Source: Rhizobium sp. CB3090
Lineage (GTDB): Bacteria; Pseudomonadota; Alphaproteobacteria; Rhizobiales; Rhizobiaceae
Direction: 5' to 3'
Assembly: GCF_029714285.1 (NCBI RefSeq)
Contig: NZ_CP121662.1
Span: forward strand, 3,220,001-3,284,000
Length of the DNA stretch: 64,000 nucleotides
Shown: positions 35,257-43,859 of the stretch, one piece after another
Numbering within the stretch: position 1 is the first letter of the stretch
How the letters are laid out: every line of letters starts with the position of its first letter
The notes under the pieces: model-generated
What the model saw: the letters and a program-made list of their open reading frames with translations, nothing else
Databases searched by the model: none
Told to the model about the DNA's origin: nothing
Position numbers and translations under genes: made by a program

Positions 35257-35351
35257 AATTCCAGGAAAAGTGCGCAGCGGTTTTCCGTCCGGAATTGCGT
35301 CGAAACAACAGGATAGAGCGGCTCAGCGCTTCTGTGAACGCTGAGCCGCTC
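35257..35351. repeat. Dispersed palindromic element between ROK and Gfo/Idh genes
   Basis: Two palindromes in tandem. The first has arms AATTCCAGGAAAA and TTTTCCGTCCGGAATT; the second is a perfect 13-bp stem GAGCGGCTCAGCG / CGCTGAGCCGCTC (35316-35328 and 35339-35351). The first half looks like a sequence repeated in many Rhizobium intergenic regions (from memory). It may end the ROK transcript; the Gfo/Idh start lies 37 bp downstream. Confidence 0.55.
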
Positions 35352-35387
35352 CAAGACAGCCAAAGACAATTCATCTGGATTAAACCT

Positions 35388-36488
35388 ATGAACAAGGTCG
35401 GCATCGGCATTATCGGCTGCGGAAACATTTCCGGCGCCTATCTCACCGCCATGAAATCCTTTCCCATCCTCGACATCAAAGGTGTGGCCGACCTCAATCG
35501 CGAACTCGCCGAGGCGAAGGCCGCCGAATTCGGCCTGAAGGCGGTCGATATCGCTTCCCTGCTGGCAGACCCCTCGATCGAGATCATCGTCAACCTGACC
35601 ATTCCAAAGGCGCATGTCGCCGTGGGGCTGCAGGCGCTGGAAGCCGGCAAACATACCTATTCGGAAAAGCCGCTCGGCATCAATTTCACCGAGGGCAAGA
35701 CGCTCGCGGATGCGGCGGCCGCCAAGGGCCTGCGCATCGGCGCGGCCCCCGATACCTTCCTCGGCGGCGGCCACCAGACGGCGCGCGCCATCATCGACGA
35801 GGGTGCGATCGGCATTCCGGTCGGCGGCACCGCCACTTTCATGTGCCCCGGCCATGAACGCTGGCATCCGAATCCGGCTTTCTATTATGAAGTCGGCGGC
35901 GGCCCGATGCTCGATATGGGCCCCTATTACATCACGGATCTCGTCAACCTGCTTGGCCCCGTCTCCCAGGTCGCCGGCTTTGCCGTCACGCCGCGCAAGG
36001 AGCGCATCATCACCAGCGAGCCGCGCAATGGCGAGCACATCCCCGTGCATGTGCCGACGCATGTTGCCGGCGTTATGGCCTTTGCCAATGGCGCTGTCGT
36101 CCAGATCGGCATGAGCTTCGATGTCGCCGGCCACAAGCATGTGCCCCTCGAAGTCTACGGCACCGAAGGCACGCTGATCGTGCCCGATCCGAATCGTTTC
36201 GGCGGCCCCGTGGAGTTCCTGAAGAAGGGAGGCGAATTTGCCGAGCGCGAAATCACCGCACCCTATGCCGACGGCAATTACCGCTCGCTCGGCGTCGCCG
36301 ACATGGCGCATGCCATCCGCTCGAACCGTCCGCATCGCGCCAATGGCAGCCTCGCGCTGCATGTGCTCGAAGTCATGGAAGCCTTCCAGACGGCCTCCGA
36401 CACCGGGCGCACCGTCACTATCACGACGCAAACGGAGCGTCCTGCCCCTCTGTCCGAGTCCCTGGTTGACGGACAGATCGGCCGCTAA
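35388..36488 (+). CDS. Gfo/Idh/MocA family oxidoreductase
   Basis: A 366-residue NAD(P)-dependent sugar dehydrogenase family member. The Rossmann loop is VGIGIIGCGNISGAYL, the EKP motif reads YSEKPLGINF, and the C-terminal catalytic region has GGGPMLDMGPYYITDLVNLLG. It starts MNKVGIGIIG; an upstream in-frame stretch runs through the palindromic repeat and is rejected. It is followed 24 bp later by a ThuA-like gene. This pairing resembles ThuB-ThuA of trehalose/sucrose catabolism, where the dehydrogenase makes 3-keto-glycosides (analogy). Confidence 0.88.
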   Translation: MNKVGIGIIGCGNISGAYLTAMKSFPILDIKGVADLNRELAEAKAAEFGLKAVDIASLLADPSIEIIVNLTIPKAHVAVGLQALEAGKHTYSEKPLGINFTEGKTLADAAAAKGLRIGAAPDTFLGGGHQTARAIIDEGAIGIPVGGTATFMCPGHERWHPNPAFYYEVGGGPMLDMGPYYITDLVNLLGPVSQVAGFAVTPRKERIITSEPRNGEHIPVHVPTHVAGVMAFANGAVVQIGMSFDVAGHKHVPLEVYGTEGTLIVPDPNRFGGPVEFLKKGGEFAEREITAPYADGNYRSLGVADMAHAIRSNRPHRANGSLALHVLEVMEAFQTASDTGRTVTITTQTERPAPLSESLVDGQIGR

Positions 36489-36512
36489 TTGAGCTAGTTC
36501 AGGAGGAATATC

Positions 36513-37154
36513 ATGCGTGAAGCACTCATCGTCTGGGGCGGCTGGAGCGGCCATGAACCGCAGGAATGCGCCCATATCATCCGTGACATGCTGGAGGAGG
36601 ACAGCTTCAAGGTCTATCTCGAAAACAGCACCGAAGCCTTCGCCGATCCGTCGATCCACGATCTCAGCCTGATCGTGCCGATCGTCACCATGTCGAAGAT
36701 CGAGAAGGAAGAGGTGAAGAACCTTGCCGCCGCGATAGAAAGCGGCGTCGGCATCGCCGGCTATCATGGCGGCGCGGGCGACAGCTTCCGCGAAAGCGTC
36801 GAGTATCAGTTCATCATCGGCGGCCAATGGGTCGCCCATCCCGGCAACATCATCGACTACACAGTCAATATCACGCGCCCGGATGATCCGGTCATGGAGG
36901 GGATCACCGATTTCCCCTACACGTCGGAGCAATATTACATGCATGTCGACCCGTCGAACGAGGTGCTGGCGACCACGACCTTCACCGGCGACCATGCCTA
37001 CTGGATCGACGGCGTCGTCATGCCGGTCGCCTGGAAACGCAAGTACGGCAAGGGCCGCGTCTTCTATTCCTCGCTCGGCCACCAGGCCAAGGAATTTAAC
37101 GTGCCGCAGATGAAAACCATCTTCCGCCGCGGCGCCAACTGGGCGGCGCGTTGA
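36513..37154 (+). CDS. ThuA-like domain protein
   Basis: A 213-residue ThuA-like protein with a glutamine-amidotransferase-like fold: MREALIVWGGWSGHEPQECA, GYHGGAGDSFRESVEYQFIIGGQW, and HPxNIxDYTVNITRPDDPVMEGITDFPYTSEQYYMH are the recognisable segments. A ribosome site AGGAGG lies 6 bases before the ATG. The protein family takes part in disaccharide use together with Gfo/Idh dehydrogenases. It is shorter than ThuA of Sinorhizobium, and the ABC operon on the other strand is not thuEFGK itself as far as can be told. Confidence 0.85.
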   Translation: MREALIVWGGWSGHEPQECAHIIRDMLEEDSFKVYLENSTEAFADPSIHDLSLIVPIVTMSKIEKEEVKNLAAAIESGVGIAGYHGGAGDSFRESVEYQFIIGGQWVAHPGNIIDYTVNITRPDDPVMEGITDFPYTSEQYYMHVDPSNEVLATTTFTGDHAYWIDGVVMPVAWKRKYGKGRVFYSSLGHQAKEFNVPQMKTIFRRGANWAAR

Positions 37155-37203
37155 GGCGCCTGCCTTTATTTGATTTCTGAGCCAGAATGGCCCCTCACCC
37201 TAG

Positions 37204-37373
37204 CCTCTCCCCGTTTTGACGGGGAGAGGGGACGACCTCTCTACCCACGTCTAGGCAACTGGATGAAGGGAAGGCTGCAAGTGCGCCCATCCCCTTCGCC
37301 CCATCCTGAGCTTGTCGAAAAGGCGGGGAGAAGGTGGCCGCCCTTCGCCAAGTTCAGGAGGCCGGATGAGGGG
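37204..37373. repeat. Cluster of mosaic-type palindromes
   Basis: First block CCTCTCCCCGT-TTTG-ACGGGGAGAGG (37204-37229), then at 37293-37334 a block from CCTTCGCCCC to GGCGGGGAGAAGG with CCTGAGCTTGTCGA inside, then GGCCGGATGAGGGGC at the end. Similar blocks occur at 24174, 32364 and 53785. The 330-bp interval 37155-37483 contains this cluster and no gene. Confidence 0.6.
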
Positions 37374-37483
37374 CTTCACACACCATCCATCTCATCTTGC
37401 CACCTTGACCCGAACTGATAAAATAGCGTCAGCACGCCACAAATCCTTGTGCTGCTTGCGCTTTTTGCTGTCATGGGGGACGG

Positions 37484-38527
37484 ATGGGTCAAGGCGCCAT
37501 GGAAGCATCGAACACCTCGACGGTCAGCTACGGCACCGAACCGGGTTTGCGTTTCGCTTCCCAGCTCGACGGACACGGCGGCTGCAAGCAGTTGTGCTTG
37601 GATGAGGTCAGTGTCTGGAAACCCGGAGAGGGTGTGACCTGGCTGCATCTCGAGCGCGACCACCCCGCCGCAGCCGACTGGGTCACCCATAAAAGCGGTT
37701 TCGATCCCTTCGTCATCGAAGCGCTGTTGGAAGAAGATTCGCGCCCGCGCGTCGAACCCGTAGGCGATGGCCTGTTGATCATCCTGCGAGGCGTCTGCGC
37801 CACGTCGCCGGACGGCGCGACGCAGAAACCTGCCGATATCGACCTTGTGCCCATACATCTCTGGGTCGATGGCAATCGCATTGTTTCGCTCCGCGACAGC
37901 GGTCACTATATCACCGCGCTGCGCGATATCCGCCTGTCGCTGGAGAAGAAGAAGGGACCGCAGCGCACCGGCGACCTGCTCGCTCTCATCGGCGACAAGC
38001 TGGTGCGCGACCTCGAACCCGTGCTCGACGCCATGGACGAAGAGGTGGACGAACTCGACGAACTGATCTTCCATGGCGAAGCCGGCCAGGTGCGCGAACG
38101 TCTGAAACTGCTGCGCCGGCGAGCCGTGCAGCTTCGCCGCTATCTCGCCCCGCAACGCGACGCGCTGAACCGCATCGAGCATGACGATGCGCCCTGGCTT
38201 GCCGAGCGCGACAAGCTGCGCATGCGCGAAGTCATCGACAAGCTGATGCGCTACATCGAATATCTCGACGCCATCCGCGACCGCACCAGCATCCTGCACG
38301 ACGACTTGTCGACCGTCATCAGCGAGCGCATCGCCCGCAACTCCAACCGCCTTGCCGCCCTCGCGGCCCTGCTTTTGCCGCCAAGCGTCGTGGCCGGCCT
38401 CTTCGGCATGAATGTCGGGGGCATTCCCGGCGTCAACGACACCTGGGCCTTCATCATCATCGTCGTCTTCGTCACGGTAAGCTCGATCGCGACTCTCTGG
38501 GTGCTGAAGCGCATCAACTGGCTTTAG
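37484..38527 (+). CDS. CorA/ZntB family divalent metal transporter
   Basis: A 347-residue CorA-superfamily membrane protein of the ZntB-like branch. A cytosolic alpha/beta domain is followed by the long helix (DLEPVLDAMDEEVDELDELI) and two C-terminal helices. The pore signature reads FGMNVGGIPGVNDTWAF (GMN conserved), and the protein ends WVLKRINWL. Members move Mg, Ni, Co or Zn, and the direction for ZntB types is debated. The first ATG is at 37484 and a second lies at 37499. There is no neighbouring metal regulator. Monocistronic. Confidence 0.85.
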   Translation: MGQGAMEASNTSTVSYGTEPGLRFASQLDGHGGCKQLCLDEVSVWKPGEGVTWLHLERDHPAAADWVTHKSGFDPFVIEALLEEDSRPRVEPVGDGLLIILRGVCATSPDGATQKPADIDLVPIHLWVDGNRIVSLRDSGHYITALRDIRLSLEKKKGPQRTGDLLALIGDKLVRDLEPVLDAMDEEVDELDELIFHGEAGQVRERLKLLRRRAVQLRRYLAPQRDALNRIEHDDAPWLAERDKLRMREVIDKLMRYIEYLDAIRDRTSILHDDLSTVISERIARNSNRLAALAALLLPPSVVAGLFGMNVGGIPGVNDTWAFIIIVVFVTVSSIATLWVLKRINWL

Positions 38528-38543
38528 ATCAGAGCACCCCAAC

Positions 38544-38741
38544 ACCGGTCAGTCCGCCCTGAACGGCACCGCCAGCGGCTGGATAGGGCGTGCCTATGAG
38601 GGTTTCGGCCACGCTTCTGCGAACTTCATCGCTTTCGAATATACGACAGGCGATCCGGACTGGTGTTACGACATCATGAAAGGACCGCTGGAGGTGATTA
38701 TCAAGAACGGCTTCATCGATGTCATCGGCCGGCCGGCATAG
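38544..38741 (+). pseudogene. Possible gene remnant, unknown family
   Basis: An open frame of 65 codons ending in TAG whose translation looks protein-like: TGQSALNGTASGWIGRAYEG, then FGHASANFIAFEYTTGDPDW, CYDIMKGPLEVIIKNGFIDV, IGRPA. No start codon with a ribosome site is present, and upstream the frame runs inside the transporter gene. The composition (Trp, Cys, balanced charged residues) argues for a decayed 3' end of a real gene. No family is recognised. Confidence 0.35.
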
Positions 38742-38990
38742 TGTCGATCTTATCCCGGAAAAGGCCAGCCGCTATCCTGCCGGGGGACGATTGCGATTTC
38801 TTCACCTGATTCTTCGGCCCTATTCGGAAAGGGAAAGCCGAGCATGCGGGGCAGAACCGCCGTACCTTGGCTCTCCATGCTTGGGCGGACTTTCAGCCAT
38901 TTTCGATATCGATCCAAGTTGCGACGTGGGTGAAGGCATGTGCCTTGGATACGGGTTTCGATTGGAAATTGCGGCGCGCCCAATTTTCGT
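38742..38990. other. Non-coding stretch, nothing recognised
   Basis: About 250 bp. Short frames on both strands have poor codon use and no ribosome sites. No repeat, hairpin or RNA gene was seen. Confidence 0.4.
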
Positions 38991-39074
38991 TTGACATTCC
39001 TTTATCTTCATTTATCGTCATTCCGGTTTCGGTTTTCGCGTGAGGGGCGGAAATCGAAACGAGGGGAGATACAA
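38991..39074 (+). promoter_or_regulatory. Promoter and inverted-repeat operator upstream of the glp leader
   Basis: TTGACA at 38991-38996 starts an AT-rich promoter. At 39026-39038 and 39048-39060 lie the arms GTTTCGGTTTTCG and CGGAAATCGAAAC, an inverted repeat with 11 of 13 pairs, nine bases apart. TTTCG/CGAAA repeats are typical of DeoR-family operators; GlpR would be the natural regulator of the glycerol transporter downstream. A strong ribosome site GAGGGGAG follows at 39061. Confidence 0.5.
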
Positions 39075-39353
39075 TTGTCCAAAACTCAAATCGACGTCAC
39101 GGATGTCATTGATTATGGCGTGAGCCGCAGTCGCGTCGGGCGTGCTTGCCGTATCCTTCAAAGGAAGATGCAGGCTTCCGCCTCACGGGCTCCGAACCAT
39201 ATTCGCCATGGTCTGCGCCATCGCGAACTCCTGACATCCGGATTGACGCAATTCGCTTCCCCACGACCATCCAGCCGCGCCCCAATCTGTCGAAGGGGCG
39301 GGGCTCTCAGTGTCGATACCTTAGTCGATTTGGCAACAGGCATCGCTCAGTGA
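39075..39353 (+). pseudogene. Possible truncated leader ORF (92 codons, TTG start)
   Basis: A TTG codon 6 bases after GAGGGGAG opens a frame beginning MSKTQIDVTDVIDYGVSRSR. The first 17 residues look like the N-terminus of some MFS aromatic-acid transporters (from memory, weak), after which the translation becomes Arg/Ser-rich and unlike a folded protein. It may be a frameshifted remnant of a gene once at the head of the glp operon. The remaining 39354-39470 leader holds no feature except the GlpS ribosome site. Confidence 0.25.
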
Positions 39354-39470
39354 AGACATAAGCGATCGGGGCGGAGTCATATCCTCCGGATCGTTACCCA
39401 ATGGGCAACAAACAGGCCTCACGGCCAATCCGTCGCAGCGTCACCATATGACGCACGGAAGGAGCATATC

Positions 39471-40553
39471 GTGCTTGAACTTAGAAACGTGTCGAAGGCG
39501 GTCAGCGGCGAAATGCACATCGCCGAAACGAACCTGACGCTGCAGCGCGGCTCGTTGAATGTCCTGCTCGGACCGACACTTTCGGGCAAGACGTCGCTGA
39601 TGCGGCTGATGGCTGGGCTGGACAAGCCGACTTCGGGCACGATCCACGTCGACGGCACCGATGTTACGGGCGTGCCCGTGCAACGGCGCAACGTCGCCAT
39701 GGTCTACCAGCAATTCATCAACTATCCGGCCATGACCGTTTACGACAATATCGCATCGCCGATGCGCCTTAGCGGCGTCAATGCGGCGACGATCGACCGC
39801 GAGGTGAAGAAAGCGGCCGATCTCCTGCGGCTCGGGCCCTTCCTCGATCGCCTGCCGCTCAGCCTCTCCGGGGGCCAGCAGCAGCGCACGGCGCTTGCCC
39901 GCGCCATCGTCAAGAATGCCGGCCTGGTGCTGCTCGACGAGCCGCTTGCCAATCTCGACTATAAGCTGCGCGAAGAGCTGCGCGCCGAATTGCCGAAAAT
40001 CTTCGCCGAATCCGGCGCCATCTTCGTCTACGCCACGACTGAGCCCTCCGAAGCGCTGCTTCTGGGCGGCAATACCGCCACTCTGTCGGAAGGCAGGATC
40101 ACGCAGTTCGGACCGACGATCGATGTCTTCCGCAGGCCGAAGGATCTGATCACCGCCGTCACCTTCGCCGATCCGCCGCTGAACACGATCTCGCTCGACA
40201 AGCGCGGCAATCTCTTCGTGCTGAACGGCGCGATAAGCCTGCCGGTGCCGCAGGGCCTCGAAGCCCAGCCGGACGGCCCCTACACCATCGCCTTCCAGCC
40301 GCACCATCTGGCGCTGAAGCCGCAGACATCCGAGGCGGTCGCAGCGCCTGCAAGGGTGATGGTAACCGAAATCACCGGTTCGGAAAGCTTCATCCACATC
40401 GATTTCGCCGACCAGCGCTGGGTCATGCTGACCCAGGGCGTCGAGGACATCGATGTCGACGACGCGATCGATATCTACATCGACCCGCGCCACATCATGG
40501 TGTTCGACACCAACGGCGCCGCCGTCACACCCGCCCTGCAACGGGCCGCCTGA
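39471..40553 (+). CDS. glpS: Glycerol ABC transporter ATPase GlpS, H-loop histidine missing
   Basis: A 360-residue CUT1-type ATPase, first gene of glpSTPQUV. It starts with GTG, preceded by GGAAGGAG. Walker A is GPTLSGKTS (34-42), Q-loop VYQQFINYP, signature SLSGGQQQR intact (131-139), Walker B LVLLDEPLANLD (152-163). The switch region reads YATTEPSEALL where active ATPases have YVTHDQxEA, so the H-loop histidine is T190. The C-terminal TOBE-like domain is normal. It pairs with GlpT, which has the opposite defect. Gene names follow the glycerol transporter of Rhizobium leguminosarum. Confidence 0.9.
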   Translation: MLELRNVSKAVSGEMHIAETNLTLQRGSLNVLLGPTLSGKTSLMRLMAGLDKPTSGTIHVDGTDVTGVPVQRRNVAMVYQQFINYPAMTVYDNIASPMRLSGVNAATIDREVKKAADLLRLGPFLDRLPLSLSGGQQQRTALARAIVKNAGLVLLDEPLANLDYKLREELRAELPKIFAESGAIFVYATTEPSEALLLGGNTATLSEGRITQFGPTIDVFRRPKDLITAVTFADPPLNTISLDKRGNLFVLNGAISLPVPQGLEAQPDGPYTIAFQPHHLALKPQTSEAVAAPARVMVTEITGSESFIHIDFADQRWVMLTQGVEDIDVDDAIDIYIDPRHIMVFDTNGAAVTPALQRAA

Positions 40554-40568
40554 GGAGAGACACGGCCA

Positions 40569-41639
40569 ATGGCACGCATCGACCTTGACCATATAAGACA
40601 CGCCTATAACGACCACCCAAAATCCGATGCGGACTATGCGCTGAAGGAAGTTCATCATAGCTGGGAGGACGGCAGCGCCTATGCGCTGCTCGGACCGTCG
40701 GGCTGCGGCAAGACCACCCTGCTGAACATCGTTTCCGGCCTCGTGCGCGCCTCGGAAGGCCGTATCCTCTTCGACGGCAAGGACGTGACCAAGCTGTCAA
40801 CGCAGGAGCGCAACATTGCCCAGGTCTTCCAGTTTCCGGTTGTCTACGACACGATGACGGTCTTTGAAAACCTCGCTTTTCCCTTGCGCAACCGGCACGT
40901 GCCGGAAGCCGAAGTGAAGCGCAAGGTCGATGAGATCATCGAGATGATCGGCCTTTCCGACAGCGCCCATCGCAAGGCGCGTGGATTGACGGCCGATGCC
41001 AAGCAGAAAATCTCTCTCGGCCGTGGCCTGGTGCGCTCCGATGTCAGCGCCATCCTGTTCGACGAACCGCTGACGGTCATCGACCCGCATATGAAATGGG
41101 TGCTGCGTTCGCAATTGAAGCAGCTCCACCGCCGCTTCGGCTTCACCATGGTCTATGTCACCCACGATCAGACGGAGGCGCTGACCTTCGCCGACAAGGT
41201 GGTGGTGATGTACAATGGCGAGGTGGTGCAGATCGGCACGCCGAACGATCTCTTCGAGCGGCCGCGCCACACCTTCGTCGGCTATTTCATCGGTTCGCCG
41301 GGCATGAACGTCATGCCGGTAGAGATCGAGGGCCGCAACGCCCGCCTTGCCGGCAGCACCGTCGCGCTGCCCGGCGCCCCAGCCAACGGCCAGGGCGGCA
41401 AGACTGAACTCGGCATCCGCCCGGAATTCGTCCGCCTCGGCCGCGAGGGCATGCCGGCGACCGTGACCAAGGTCGAGGACCTCGGCCGCCGCAAGGTGGT
41501 GCGCGCCAAACTGCAAGGACAGGAGATCACGGCGATCATCGGCGAGGATCAGACCGTGCCGGCCGAACCGCACATCGCCTTCGATCCCGCCGGCATCAAT
41601 ATCTATGCCAACTCCTGGCGCGTCGAGATGGGAGCCTGA
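40569..41639 (+). CDS. glpT: Glycerol ABC transporter ATPase GlpT, degenerate signature motif
   Basis: A 356-residue ATPase. Walker A GPSGCGKTT (42-50), Q-loop VFQFPVVYDTMTV, Walker B AILFDEP (161-167) and H-loop YVTHDQTEALTFADK (H199) are intact. However, the ABC signature, normally LSGGQ, reads GLTADAKQKISLGR (139-152), and the D-loop reads LTVIDPHMKW instead of LSNLDAxLR. In a head-to-tail GlpS-GlpT dimer, GlpT's own ATP site would use the good LSGGQ of GlpS, while the GlpS site would face this degenerate signature. It starts 15 bp after glpS. Confidence 0.9.
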   Translation: MARIDLDHIRHAYNDHPKSDADYALKEVHHSWEDGSAYALLGPSGCGKTTLLNIVSGLVRASEGRILFDGKDVTKLSTQERNIAQVFQFPVVYDTMTVFENLAFPLRNRHVPEAEVKRKVDEIIEMIGLSDSAHRKARGLTADAKQKISLGRGLVRSDVSAILFDEPLTVIDPHMKWVLRSQLKQLHRRFGFTMVYVTHDQTEALTFADKVVVMYNGEVVQIGTPNDLFERPRHTFVGYFIGSPGMNVMPVEIEGRNARLAGSTVALPGAPANGQGGKTELGIRPEFVRLGREGMPATVTKVEDLGRRKVVRAKLQGQEITAIIGEDQTVPAEPHIAFDPAGINIYANSWRVEMGA

Positions 41640-41641
41640 TC

Positions 41642-42510
41642 ATGGACAAGACCTGGAACAACAAAGCCTGGTTCATGCTCATTCCCGTCCTGGTGCTGGT
41701 CGGCTTCTCGGCCGTCATCCCGCTGATGACGGTGGTGAACTATTCGGTACAGGACACCTTCGGCAACAACGTGTTCTTCTGGGCGGGGACGCAGTGGTTC
41801 GAGGAGATTCTTCATTCCAGCCGCTTCTGGGATTCGATGATCCGCAACCTGATCTTCTCCTTCGTCATCCTGGCGATCGAGGTGCCGCTCGGCATCTTCA
41901 TCGCTCTCAACATGCCGAAGAAGGGGATCGGCGTGCCGGTCTGCCTGGTGCTGATGGCGCTGCCGCTGCTGATCCCGTGGAATGTCGTGGGGACGATCTG
42001 GCAGGTGTTCGGCCGCAGCGATATCGGCCTGATGGGCTATGTCCTCGTCGGCCTCGGCATCGACTACAACTACGTGTCCGATCCGGCCGATGCCTGGGCG
42101 ACGATCATCATCATGGATGTCTGGCATTGGACCAGCCTCGTCGTGCTGCTCTGCTATGCCGGCCTCGCCTCCATTCCCGATGCCTTCTACCAGGCCGCCA
42201 AGATCGATGGCGCCTCGCGCTGGTCCGTCTTCCGCTACATCCAGCTCCCGAAGATGAACCGCGTGCTTTTGATCGCCGTGCTCCTGCGCTTCATGGACAG
42301 TTTCATGATCTATACCGAACCCTTCGTCGTCACCGGCGGCGGCCCCGGCAATTCGACGACCTTCCTGTCGATCGATCTCGTCAAGATGGCGCTTGGCCAG
42401 TTCGATCTCGGCCCGGCGGCGGCAATGTCGCTCATCTACTTCCTGATCGTGCTTCTGCTGTCCTGGGTCTTCTACACCGTCATGACCAATTATGATGCGG
42501 GAGCGACGCG

Positions 42511-42514
<4 letters not shown>
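41642..42514 (+). CDS. glpP: Glycerol ABC transporter permease GlpP
   Basis: A 290-residue inner-membrane permease of the CUT1 family with six helices. The EAA loop reads DAFYQAAKIDGASRWSVFRYIQLPKMNRVL. It begins MDKTWNNKAWFMLIPVLVLV two bases after the glpT stop and overlaps glpQ by four bases (ATGA). It forms the channel with GlpQ. Assignment to glycerol rests on the whole operon order: two distinct ATPases, two permeases, a DUF2160 protein and a large binding protein. Confidence 0.9.
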
Positions 42515-43434
<920 letters not shown>

Positions 43435-43446
43435 GAGGAAACCGCC

Positions 43447-43734
43447 ATGAATACTGATTTCTCCTGGATGGCCTGGACGCTGCCGACGGCGCTGTTCTTC
43501 GTGACCATCCTTCTGCTTCTGCTCGGCATGGCCATTTGGGAATATTTCTCGCCCGGCGGCAATCCGCGCGTCGGCATCCTGCATTTCGAAACGACACGCG
43601 GCGACCGGCTGTTCGTCTCGCTGCTCGGCGCCGCCTTCATTCATATCGCGTGGCTAGGCCTCGGAGGGCCTAACCTGTGGTGGGCGGTTGCCATTTCCGT
43701 GGTCTACGCCATCGGCGTTTTCCGCCTGGTCTAA
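43447..43734 (+). CDS. glpU: DUF2160 small membrane protein GlpU
   Basis: A 95-residue protein with three predicted membrane helices (about residues 10-31, 55-71 and 77-94) and the DUF2160 core ISPGGNPRVGILHFETTRGDRLF-like segment, here WEYFSPGGNPRVGILHFETT. It is found consistently in glycerol transporter operons between glpQ and glpV. Its role is unknown; it could be an accessory subunit of the permease or tune its assembly. Ribosome site AGAGGAAA precedes the ATG. Confidence 0.82.
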   Translation: MNTDFSWMAWTLPTALFFVTILLLLLGMAIWEYFSPGGNPRVGILHFETTRGDRLFVSLLGAAFIHIAWLGLGGPNLWWAVAISVVYAIGVFRLV

Positions 43735-43859
43735 CGGTTTCAAAGAGTTACCGCGCCCTTTGCCCATTTCCGGACAGGTGGCGCCGTAAGACAAGTCGAT
43801 ACAGATGGCCGGGGGTCTGGCTGTCTGACAAAGCACTCGCAACCTGTAGGGAGGAATAT

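Noticed and set aside
34188..37082. Very long open frame (964 codons) on the minus strand
   Set aside because: It lies antisense to the ROK, Gfo/Idh and ThuA genes, which have clear families; the translation is a His/Arg/Asp-rich shadow caused by GC-rich codon use.
38719..39011. Several short frames on both strands between the CorA gene and the glp leader
   Set aside because: No ribosome sites, no hydrophobic or domain patterns, and mutual overlap.
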